Origin: Chloracidobacterium sp. UBA7659
GTDB taxonomy: Bacteria; Acidobacteriota; Blastocatellia; Pyrinomonadales; Pyrinomonadaceae
Assembly (NCBI GenBank): GCA_002483395.1
Contig: DLHV01000164.1
Location: forward strand, 4,305 to 11,315
Direction of reading: 5' to 3'
Length of the DNA stretch: 7,011 nucleotides
Positions 1-5,348 of this stretch are shown here, in pieces; positions within the stretch are counted from its first letter, which is position 1, and each line of letters opens with the position of its first letter. The translations under genes and the position numbers were made by a program. The notes below the pieces were generated by a model that was given only the letters and a program-made list of their open reading frames with translations, searched no databases and was not told where the DNA came from.

Positions 1-438
1 AGGTTCTTCGATGTACTCAGCCTTCAAGGCGTTCGCTCCGCTGGTATGCATCTTGGTTGGCGTTGCAACGGCATCTACCGGAGAGTCGTTCGGGCGGCCC
101 CGGCCGGTTCGCTGACGGACGGAATTCTGAAGCTGCAGCCGCCAATCGGGAAGCATTGCGCTCTGGGTTCTGAACTCAGCCAGGGTCTGGCTTGTTTTTT
201 TGATTGCCAGATCGGCGGTGTTAATGCGAACCGCGGATCTCTTGACTGCAGGAACAAGGAGCGGGGCCGGATCATTACGCACGACCGGTATTTTCCTGGA
301 TTCAAACTTAACAGGTTCCGGGGCTGGCGAGACAGTGGAGTGCAGTTCTTCGCGAATCGAATCATTCATCATCGCACCGCACGTAAGACAGATAGACAAG
401 GTTGGTGCAAGATCGCGTTTACAAACGGGGCACATCAT
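1..438 (-). CDS. Zinc-ribbon protein of unknown function, C-terminus cut by window edge
   Basis: An open frame runs from ATG at 438 to the window edge without a stop; 146 residues are visible and the C-terminus is missing. An in-frame TGA three codons upstream of the first ATG (447-445) leaves only the ATGs at 438 and 435 as starts. Residues 3-20 form a four-cysteine zinc ribbon (C3-x2-C6-x10-C17-x2-C20). After it comes a Pro/Val/Lys-rich, probably disordered linker, then a segment around residues 98-110 containing LPDWRLQLQNSVRQR, which looks like a short amphipathic helix. Proteins with this kind of zinc ribbon plus W-R-L-Q-L motif occur, as far as I recall, in Acidobacteriota, sometimes ahead of membrane domains such as RDD; no membrane segment is visible in the part seen here. 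The gene has its own promoter (499-528) and a weak ribosome site (GAAAG). Function unknown; the coding call itself is solid. Confidence 0.85.
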   Translation of the reverse strand, partial: MMCPVCKRDLAPTLSICLTCGAMMNDSIREELHSTVSPAPEPVKFESRKIPVVRNDPAPLLVPAVKRSAVRINTADLAIKKTSQTLAEFRTQSAMLPDWRLQLQNSVRQRTGRGRPNDSPVDAVATPTKMHTSGANALKAEYIEEP

Positions 439-498
439 AGGCTTTCAAAACTGCTAAATTGTGGTTGATTTCGCGCGAGTACGGGGCAAAACACGGAG

Positions 499-528
499 AT
501 AATATCAGAAGTTACTTTAAGTAGTCAA
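499..528 (-). promoter_or_regulatory. Sigma70-like promoter for the zinc-ribbon gene at 438
   Basis: On the minus strand, TTGACT (528-523) is followed after 18 bp by TATTAT (504-499). Each hexamer matches the sigma70 consensus at five of six positions, and the -10 box is preceded by TG one base away (TGATATTAT), the extended -10 form. Transcription would start near 492, leaving a leader of roughly 54 nt before ATG 438. The spacer between the hexamers contains the small palindrome TACTTTAAGTA (513-523). This is the best promoter match in the window. Confidence 0.7.
513..523. promoter_or_regulatory. Possible operator: 11-bp palindrome in promoter spacer
   Basis: TACTT-T-AAGTA is a perfect 5-bp-arm palindrome with one central base. 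It lies between the -35 and -10 hexamers of the promoter at 499-528 and touches the -35 box at position 523. Repressors often bind there to block RNA polymerase. The arms are short and AT-rich, so a chance occurrence is quite possible; no regulator is encoded in the window. Confidence 0.3.
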
Positions 529-631
529 TAGTAAAGCGCAGAAAACTTTAAACCTTACGGCATTCCCAAAACGTGCAGCAAGTTGGGCAAAATGACAGGG
601 AATATTGAACTTAGTGTTACAAGCGCCCGAT

Positions 632-1006
632 TTAGAGCGGCTGACGGCCGGCAAATCCCGTTTCAAGCTCGTGCCACCATTCGATTCTTTCGTCTTCGCC
701 AAGCTGCCAGCACAAAAGAACGACGCGGCCATCGCGCATGCTCGGAAAATCTATAAGACCGCGGGAATAATCCTTGAGCTGGATGCCGAGGTCGTGAAGC
801 TCTGTCGTGATTTTGCCGATGTCGTAGAGAGCTTTAACGTAATCGGGGCCGCCCTGCATCCCGCCACCGAATTCGGACGCAACAGCCGCCGAACGGGCAG
901 CGTCGCGAAACGTGTCGATCTTTGCGTAGAGCTTTTGGATCGTTTTCAAGTTTGCACGGACGCCCGGCAATAATTGGTTGGCCTCTGAAAGCGTGAACAG
1001 TTTCAT
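632..1006 (-). CDS. DUF2203 family protein
   Basis: A 124-residue protein recognisable as DUF2203, a small bacterial family with no established function. The N-terminus (FTLSEANQLLPGVRANL, residues 4-20) matches the usual start of the family. The middle is a helical stretch rich in charged residues and alanine. The C-terminal half carries the diagnostic signature: G74-I-Q-L-K-D, then RGLIDFP (82-88), then LLCWQLGE (97-104), then the W-H-E-L...GFAGRQPL ending (111-124). The length is normal and the sequence appears intact. Its ATG (1006-1004) overlaps the stop of the upstream NYN gene as ATGA, so the two are very probably translationally coupled. The conserved Cys, Trp and His residues could hint at metal or ligand binding, but that is speculation. 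Confidence 0.9.
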   Translation of the reverse strand: MKLFTLSEANQLLPGVRANLKTIQKLYAKIDTFRDAARSAAVASEFGGGMQGGPDYVKALYDIGKITTELHDLGIQLKDYSRGLIDFPSMRDGRVVLLCWQLGEDERIEWWHELETGFAGRQPL

Positions 1007-1710
1007 CTGTCGTCTTTTACGCGAACAAAATCGCGGCCCTCGTCATCGTCAGCGCTGAAATGCCGCTCGACACTGACGCTGCCGGAGATATCGGGCGGTT
1101 CCTTGCCGTTCGGACGCAGCACGTCGCCCATTTGTATCTCATCCGGCGGGATGAACGACGGCACGTCGTAGTCGCCAACCTGCGTAATATCTTTCCTGAT
1201 CAGTTCCGCGATGTCGCCAAGATCAATGAAAAAATCGGCGACGTCAATCAAGCGCGGTGCGGTGTTCGAGCGAAATCCGGCAACTTCGACTCGACAGCCC
1301 TTATATGCAACGGCATTTATCGCATAGACGAAATCTTCGTCGCCCGAAACGAGCACGGCAGTATCGTAACGTCCGGCAAGGCTGAGCATATCGACGGCGA
1401 TCTCAACATCGAGATTTGCCTTTCGCGTTCCGTCATAAAAGGTCTTCAGCTCTTTTTGAACGACGCGGAAACCGTTTCGTCGCATCCACAAAAGAAATCC
1501 CTGTTGGCGTTCCGCACCGGCATCGACGCCGGTATAAAAGAATGCCCGGAGCAGGCGGCCGTCACCCAAAAGGATGCGGAGAAGCTTGTTGTAGTCGATG
1601 TCTATCGTATGAAACCGGGCCGCGTGAAATAGATTATTGCCATCAATAAAAACCGCGACGCGACCGCGATGCCCAAACTTCCAGGAGCTTGTAGTCGTGT
1701 CAAACTGCAT
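1003..1710 (-). CDS. NYN domain (PIN-like, LabA/DUF88-type) putative ribonuclease
   Basis: A 235-residue protein whose residues 16-167 form a NYN domain, the PIN-like nuclease fold seen in LabA/DUF88 proteins. The key acidic positions are present: D23 in VFIDGNN (20-26), D101 and D107 in NLDVEIAVDML (99-109), and D124/D126 in VSGDEDF (121-127). These match the metal-binding carboxylates expected of a PIN-like active site, so the fold is confidently called and RNA cleavage is a reasonable inference, substrate unknown. Residues 130-160 contain the usual G-C-x-V-E-V-A-G-F strand and the L-I-D-V-A-D-F-F-I-D-L end. The tail from about residue 183 is acidic, proline-containing and probably disordered. 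The start is well supported: GAGGT (1721-1717) lies 6 nt upstream of the ATG. It is first in a two-gene unit with the DUF2203 gene, overlapping by ATGA. Cytoplasmic; no signal peptide. Confidence 0.9.
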   Translation of the reverse strand: MQFDTTTSSWKFGHRGRVAVFIDGNNLFHAARFHTIDIDYNKLLRILLGDGRLLRAFFYTGVDAGAERQQGFLLWMRRNGFRVVQKELKTFYDGTRKANLDVEIAVDMLSLAGRYDTAVLVSGDEDFVYAINAVAYKGCRVEVAGFRSNTAPRLIDVADFFIDLGDIAELIRKDITQVGDYDVPSFIPPDEIQMGDVLRPNGKEPPDISGSVSVERHFSADDDEGRDFVRVKDDR

Positions 1711-1781
1711 TTTTTAACCTCGTCGGATGTGGTCTGCAGCTAGTTTTGGGAACCGGTTGCTACGTGAGAATCGAGATGGAG

Positions 1782-1801
1782 AGCCTAAAGGCATTTATGC
1801 T
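1782..1801. promoter_or_regulatory. Imperfect 20-bp dyad, possible operator
   Basis: AGCCTAAAGGCATTTATGCT is symmetric at 16 of 20 positions: the top-strand half AGCCTAAAGG is mirrored by AGCATAAATG on the other strand. It sits 72-91 bp upstream of the NYN start and covers the -10 candidate of the leftward promoter at 1792-1818. This geometry fits a dimeric repressor site, but no family can be assigned from sequence alone. Confidence 0.3.
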
Positions 1802-1818
1802 AAATCGTGATCAGTCAA
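1792..1818 (-). promoter_or_regulatory. Weak candidate promoter for the NYN/DUF2203 unit
   Basis: On the minus strand TTGACT (1818-1813) is followed after only 15 bp by TAAATG (1797-1792). The -35 box is good, the spacing is short and the -10 box is poor. The -35 with its flank (TATTGACT) is identical to that of the stronger promoter at 499-528. It would give a leader of roughly 75 nt before the ATG at 1710. Confidence 0.3.
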
Positions 1819-2011
1819 TAATTTTGGAACTATACCGGACGAATGAATTATCAATTCTAATCAAAAAGTGTCAAAAAAATCGGAAATCTCGGTTTCTCAA
1901 TTTGAACCAGTTTTCAAAATAAGCTTTGCTTTAGTTTGCCTCGACAAAGTGAATCGGTCAAGCGTTTTCAAAAGTTAACGTGATAAAATTTGAATAAGCA
2001 GATCGCAATTT

Positions 2012-3019
2012 ATGGATAACGGGAACGATAAATCACAAGAAGGCTGTTGGCTGGACGGCATGCCGATCCAATCTGAGAACATTGCATTCAGAGCGGATGA
2101 GATGATCACGTGCGCGAAATGCGGGAAGGCGAATCCACCAAATCGGGCAAGCTGCATTTATTGCGCTACGCCGATCTATCTGCCGGAAGAAAGAAAGCTT
2201 GAGGCGAAATTGAATCTTCGCCCGCTGGAGAATTGGGAAAAAGGCTACAATTTAGTTTTTGTGCCGCCGGCCGAAGGGCCGGACGTGGCCGGTATTTCGC
2301 GTTATTTGTCGATCGAACCGGAAGTGCTGAGCCAGATGCTAAAGGCGACAAATCCATTTCCGATCGCCCGGATCGAATCGAAGACGGAGGCCGATATAGC
2401 TGTTCACCGATTGCGTAATTTTGGGTTGAACGCGTCGATCGTAAGCGATGAAGTTCTGCAAGCTGATCGGCTTCCAACACGGCTTCGTGAGATTGAATTT
2501 CGGGACGGCTTGATCGTCTTGACATCATTCAACACAGGCGACAAAACCGAGTTTGCAACTGACGAACTGATCTTGATCGTCGCGGGTTCGGTGATCGAGT
2601 CGAAGACCGAAACGGTCGAAAAACGAAAGAAAAAAGAGACAAAGCTGCTGCACGAAACGGCGACAGGTTCCGATGAGCCTTTAATCGATATTTACTGTAA
2701 AGGCGATTCTTTTGGATTTCGCGTGCCGGCAAAAGGCTTTGATTTTTCGTGCCTGGGAGACGAAAAAGAATTGCTCTCCACGACGAATATAGTGCGGCTA
2801 AAGGCAAAACTTTTGGAATTCTCGCCCGGCGCGAAGTTGGTCGAAGAATATCGAGAAAGTTTGAACGTTTTGAGCATCGTTTGGGATATAGACAGACAAA
2901 AGGATTTTCAAGGGCTGACGCGGACGGGCATCGGGAGATCGGGTTTCGCGAAGACGGCGCGGACGAGCAATCTGACGCAGTTCACCAAATATTCGAGGTT
3001 GCAGCGGCATTTACTATGA
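2012..3019 (+). CDS. Zinc-ribbon protein, probable Acidobacteriota-type conserved hypothetical
   Basis: Reading from the first ATG gives 335 residues. A zinc ribbon lies at residues 34-51 (C34-x2-C37-x10-C48-x2-C51). It is followed by a region of about 60-150 (ENWEKGYN, then IARIESKTEADIAVHRLRNFGL) that looks like a small alpha/beta domain resembling SPOR- or DUF2007-type folds. A Lys/Glu-rich linker sits near 205-215, and the C-terminal domain contains F-D-F-S-C-L-G (about 247-253) and ends in LTQFTKYSRLQRHLL. I recall related proteins with this tail in Acidobacteriota, which argues that the end is authentic, not frameshifted. No ribosome site precedes ATG 2012; ATG 2102 (MITCAKCG) has a GAGCGG 5 nt upstream and would place the zinc ribbon at the N-terminus, giving 305 residues, and may be the true start. 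The stop overlaps the RlmB ATG. Function unknown; cytoplasmic by appearance. Confidence 0.85.
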   Translation: MDNGNDKSQEGCWLDGMPIQSENIAFRADEMITCAKCGKANPPNRASCIYCATPIYLPEERKLEAKLNLRPLENWEKGYNLVFVPPAEGPDVAGISRYLSIEPEVLSQMLKATNPFPIARIESKTEADIAVHRLRNFGLNASIVSDEVLQADRLPTRLREIEFRDGLIVLTSFNTGDKTEFATDELILIVAGSVIESKTETVEKRKKKETKLLHETATGSDEPLIDIYCKGDSFGFRVPAKGFDFSCLGDEKELLSTTNIVRLKAKLLEFSPGAKLVEEYRESLNVLSIVWDIDRQKDFQGLTRTGIGRSGFAKTARTSNLTQFTKYSRLQRHLL

Positions 3020-3876
3020 AGAAGAAGTCTCAAGTCTCAAGTCTCAAGCCACAAGTAAATGACGACCGAAAAATGCCAAAGGGCCGACGCGGTTTCACGA
3101 CAAATGGCCGCGAAACTGATTTCGCAATCCGCACTCCGCAGTCCGCGCTCATTTTCGGAGTTTTGCCTGTTCTGGAAGCTTTGCGTGCAAATTCGCGGCG
3201 TATCGACAAGGTTCTTATCGTCGAAGGCGCGAAAGAGCAGCGTCTGAACGAGATATTCGAGCTTGCACGCAAGAACGCGGTTTTGATCGATAGGGTGTCG
3301 CGCGAAAATCTTTCGCGGCTTGTCGGCGGCGGAGCAAATCACCAGGGCGTGGCGGCGATCGCGGCTTCGGCGGACTACGTTTCGGCGGATGAGATATTTG
3401 ACGGCATCGACGGTGATGCATTGCTGGTCGTGCTGGACGGGATCGAAGACCCGCGAAATTTGGGAGCTATCCTGCGAACGGCCGAATGCGCGGGAGCGGA
3501 CGGCGTCTTTATCCCAGAGCGGCGTGCCGTCGGGCTAACCGATACGGTGGCGAAGTCTTCGGCCGGTGCGACAGAGTATGTAAAGGTGGCAAAAGTTACG
3601 AATTTGAACCGGCTAATCAACGATCTGAAGGAACGAAAGATCTGGGTGGTCGGCACATGCGGTGAGGCCGAAATAAGCTACGACGAATGGGATTGGAAAC
3701 AGCCGTCCGCTCTGGTTCTCGGGGCGGAAGGAAGCGGGCTTCACCGACTTGTGGCTGAGAACTGCGATGTGTTGGTAAAAATCCCGATGTATGGAAGAAT
3801 AGAATCTTTGAACGTTTCGGTTGCCGCGGGCGTAGTGTTGTTCGAGGCGAAAAGACAAAGAGAGAGCAAGAATTAG
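3016..3876 (+). CDS. rlmB: 23S rRNA (guanosine-2'-O-)-methyltransferase, RlmB/TrmH (SpoU) family
   Basis: A SPOUT-class SAM-dependent RNA ribose 2'-O-methyltransferase of 286 residues from ATG 3016. The substrate-binding N-domain begins at IFGVLPVLEAL (46-56) and ends near the H-Q-G-V-A motif (109-113). The catalytic knot domain shows all three family motifs: DPRNLGAILRTAE (145-157, with N148 and R154), LVLGAEGSGL (233-242, with E238) and IPMYGRIESLNVSVAAGVVLFE (256-277, with S264 and N266). RlmB methylates G2251 in E. coli 23S rRNA; a tRNA or other rRNA target cannot be excluded from sequence. The first 44 residues have no family counterpart and contain two tracts of 7-bp repeats. The chosen start overlaps the preceding stop as ATGA, with GAGG only 17 nt upstream, implying coupling. 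Alternatives are ATG 3073 (residue 20) or a non-canonical start near 3151. Confidence 0.92.
   Translation: MKKKSQVSSLKPQVNDDRKMPKGRRGFTTNGRETDFAIRTPQSALIFGVLPVLEALRANSRRIDKVLIVEGAKEQRLNEIFELARKNAVLIDRVSRENLSRLVGGGANHQGVAAIAASADYVSADEIFDGIDGDALLVVLDGIEDPRNLGAILRTAECAGADGVFIPERRAVGLTDTVAKSSAGATEYVKVAKVTNLNRLINDLKERKIWVVGTCGEAEISYDEWDWKQPSALVLGAEGSGLHRLVAENCDVLVKIPMYGRIESLNVSVAAGVVLFEAKRQRESKN
3025..3059 (+). repeat. Heptamer tandem repeat, AAGTCTC unit
   Basis: Three perfect copies of AAGTCTC (3025-3031, 3032-3038, 3039-3045) are followed by two decayed units starting with AAG (3046-3052, 3053-3059). The tract lies at the very start of the RlmB reading frame, within codons 4-15. Three 7-bp units equal 21 bp, so the perfect part keeps the frame. 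Confidence 0.85.
3123..3150 (+). repeat. Heptamer tandem repeat, CGCNNTC unit
   Basis: Four 7-bp units follow each other: CGCAATC, CGCACTC, CGCAGTC and CGCGCTC. The first three bases and the last two are constant except that positions 4 and 5 vary. The tract encodes residues 36-45 of the RlmB protein and ends exactly where family-conserved sequence (IFGVLPV) begins. Confidence 0.8.
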
Positions 3877-3889
3877 CGTCTAAGAAGTT

Positions 3890-4450
3890 ATGTTTTGTCC
3901 TAAATGTGGAACGCAAAATCCTGAAACCGGCAAATTCTGCCGGAGCTGCGGCGTTGATCTCGGCAACGTTTCAGCCGTGATGAGCAGTGACCTGCCGGCA
4001 AGTTTTACCGATCCCGCTATCGCCGAAATTAGTCTAAAAGCGAAGCATGATCCTAATGAGGTCTATGCAAACTCAATAAAAAGTATTATTTCGGGTATCG
4101 GTTTTCTTATCGTTGCAATGGCATTGCTTTTTACGGGCGTCGCGGGCGGACGCTCCTGGTGGTGGGCGATGTTGTTCCCGGCATTTACTTTTTTGGCTAA
4201 AGGGATTTCGGAATATATGAAGTACGGGAAAATGGAAAAATCGCGCATGGCCCCGGCTTCGCAATATCCATCTGAGTTCAATCAACCTACCACAAATGCA
4301 GGTCTTCCGCCATCACAAACAGAGTACGTTTCGCCGGTTGAATCTCGTTACAAAACGGGCGATCTCGTGCCGCCAAGCGTCACGGACAGCACGACAAAGC
4401 TTCTCGAACTCGACTCCGAAGGACAGACGATGACACTGCCGAAGAAATAA
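3890..4450 (+). CDS. Zinc-ribbon membrane protein with two predicted TM segments
   Basis: A 186-residue protein with an N-terminal zinc ribbon (C3-x2-C6-x10-C17-x2-C20; FCPKCGTQNPETGKFCRSCG) of the zinc_ribbon_2 type. A short polar linker leads to two adjacent hydrophobic segments at about 63-86 (IISGIGFLIVAMALLFTGVAG) and 90-106 (WWWAMLFPAFTFLAKGI). The rest is a polar, Pro/Ser/Thr-rich tail ending in KK. The likely topology is a hairpin in the inner membrane with both the ribbon and the tail in the cytoplasm. Such proteins are common in Acidobacteriota and have no assigned function. The gene starts 13 bp after the RlmB stop, with AAGAAG just upstream as a weak ribosome site, so it is probably cotranscribed. 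Its stop lies inside the inverted repeat shared with the converging dehydrogenase gene. Confidence 0.85.
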   Translation: MFCPKCGTQNPETGKFCRSCGVDLGNVSAVMSSDLPASFTDPAIAEISLKAKHDPNEVYANSIKSIISGIGFLIVAMALLFTGVAGGRSWWWAMLFPAFTFLAKGISEYMKYGKMEKSRMAPASQYPSEFNQPTTNAGLPPSQTEYVSPVESRYKTGDLVPPSVTDSTTKLLELDSEGQTMTLPKK

Positions 4451-4461
4451 ACCTATTTCTT
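4442..4461. terminator. Possible bidirectional terminator between convergent genes
   Basis: AAGAAATA-AACC-TATTTCTT is a perfect 8-bp inverted repeat with a 4-nt loop, followed by a T-rich stretch on the plus strand. It contains the TAA stop of the rightward gene (4448-4450) and the TAG stop of the leftward gene (4455-4453). The stem has one G-C pair only, so the hairpin is weak and termination by it is uncertain. Confidence 0.35.
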
Positions 4462-5289
4462 TCTCAAGCTCATTTTATGTCCATTCAGGCGTTCGATTAT
4501 TTTCAGATACCTTTTTGGAAATAAGCGCGACAGGTGGCTGATGGCCCGGGCGTCTCTGCCGATCAGAAGGCGCGGATTTCTCGCGTTGATGGCATTTAAG
4601 ATGTCTTCAGCCGCATCTTCGGGCGTAGTTTTTGCGATCTTGTCAAACAGTTTTGTCCCCTGCAGCTTCCAGTCGTCAGGTGTCTTTTCACCGACACGCG
4701 AGTTTTTAACGATATTTGTTTTTACGCCGCCTGGATGGACGCACATTACCGAGACATTTGTTTCCGCGAGTTCGTGACGCAGGCTTTCTGTAAAACCGCG
4801 AACGGCAAATTTCGAGGCGCAATAGGCGCTTTGCTCTTCTGGTGCGATCAGGCCGAAAACGCTTGAAATGTTGACAATGTGTGCTTCATCCTGATCGAGC
4901 ATCAGTGGCAGAAAAACCTTGCAGCCGTATACAACTCCCCAGAAATTGATACCCATCAGCCACTCGAAATCTTCGATTGATAGCTGCTCGAACGTCCCGA
5001 TCAACCCGACGCCGGCATTATTTATAAGGTGCGTAACGCGTCCGTGCTGCTCGATGACCTCATCCGCAAATTTCTGTACTTGATCCAGTTTTGATACATC
5101 GACCAAATGCGCTGAAACCGGAACTCCGATTTTTGTTATCAATCCGACAGTTTCGTCCAAGCCGCTTTCGTTTATATCGGAGACGGCGACACCCGCAACG
5201 CCTTCTTTTGCAAAACGAACCGCCACTGCCAGCCCGATGCCCGATGCGGCACCTGTAATAACGGCCACACTTTTGCTATCTATCGACAT
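4453..5289 (-). CDS. Short-chain dehydrogenase/reductase (classical SDR)
   Basis: A 278-residue NAD(P)-dependent oxidoreductase with a Rossmann fold. All classical SDR motifs are present: cofactor glycine motif TGAASGIG (12-19), D64-V in the adenine pocket, NNAG (90-93), structural/catalytic N115, catalytic S143, Y156 and K160 (YCASK), and the PGG turn at 186-188 followed by T191. D38 at the end of the second beta strand favours NAD(H) over NADP(H), a family rule and not a measurement. The tail (about 205-278) is basic and may mediate peripheral membrane contact. Substrate is unknown; similar proteins act on lipids, steroids or small alcohols. The ATG at 5289 has no clear ribosome site, but the reading frame gives a standard SDR N-terminus. 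It lies 59 bp downstream of the propeller gene in the same direction. Confidence 0.93.
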   Translation of the reverse strand: MSIDSKSVAVITGAASGIGLAVAVRFAKEGVAGVAVSDINESGLDETVGLITKIGVPVSAHLVDVSKLDQVQKFADEVIEQHGRVTHLINNAGVGLIGTFEQLSIEDFEWLMGINFWGVVYGCKVFLPLMLDQDEAHIVNISSVFGLIAPEEQSAYCASKFAVRGFTESLRHELAETNVSVMCVHPGGVKTNIVKNSRVGEKTPDDWKLQGTKLFDKIAKTTPEDAAEDILNAINARNPRLLIGRDARAISHLSRLFPKRYLKIIERLNGHKMSLRKK

Positions 5290-5319
5290 AATACTGCAAA
5301 AGAACTTTACGGAATTAGT

Positions 5320-5347
5320 GAAAACTGAAAATTAACAACTGAAAACG
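5320..5347. repeat. Heptamer tandem repeat, GAAAACT-like unit
   Basis: Four 7-bp units lie end to end: GAAAACT, GAAAATT, AACAACT and GAAAACG. The tract fills half of the 59-bp gap between the propeller gene stop (5349) and the dehydrogenase start (5289). It has the same 7-bp period as the two tracts near the start of the RlmB gene but a different sequence. Confidence 0.75.
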
Positions 5348-5348
5348 A

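Larger units (their letters stand above)
1711..2011. other. Divergent intergenic control region, 301 bp
   Basis: This AT-rich spacer separates the leftward NYN unit from the rightward zinc-ribbon/RlmB unit and should hold promoters for both. It contains a ribosome site for the NYN gene (1717-1721), an 8-bp palindrome AACCGGTT (1751-1758), a 20-bp imperfect dyad (1782-1801), a leftward -35-like TTGACT (1818-1813), two copies of GTTTTCAAAA (1910-1919 and 1964-1973, 54 bp apart), and a rightward -10-like TAAAAT (1984-1989) without a convincing -35 box. I see no coding frame or RNA gene here. Confidence 0.6.

Noticed and set aside
75..365. Minus-strand open frame of 96 codons in a different frame
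   Set aside because: The competing frame starting at 438 has a zinc ribbon, a promoter and no stop to the window edge; this frame gives a basic, Pro/Arg/Ser-rich translation without motifs.
605..973. Plus-strand open frame of 122 codons
   Set aside because: It lies antisense to the DUF2203 gene, which has clear family motifs; no homology or ribosome site supports it.
1060..1632. Plus-strand open frame of 190 codons
   Set aside because: Antisense shadow of the NYN gene, whose active-site residues and ribosome site are clear.
2749..3015. Upstream in-frame extension of the RlmB reading frame
   Set aside because: The frame is open back to an ATG at 2749, but this part overlaps the zinc-ribbon gene in another frame and its translation is arginine-rich with no resemblance to RlmB; the coupled ATG at 3016 is more plausible.
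2860..3019. Possible frameshift at the end of the zinc-ribbon gene
   Set aside because: The tail looked odd at first, but its last residues (LTQFTKYSRLQ) fit a conserved ending I recall from related proteins, so the frame appears intact.
3025..3150. CRISPR-like array
   Set aside because: The repeat units are 7 bp and directly adjacent, with no spacers and no cas genes nearby.
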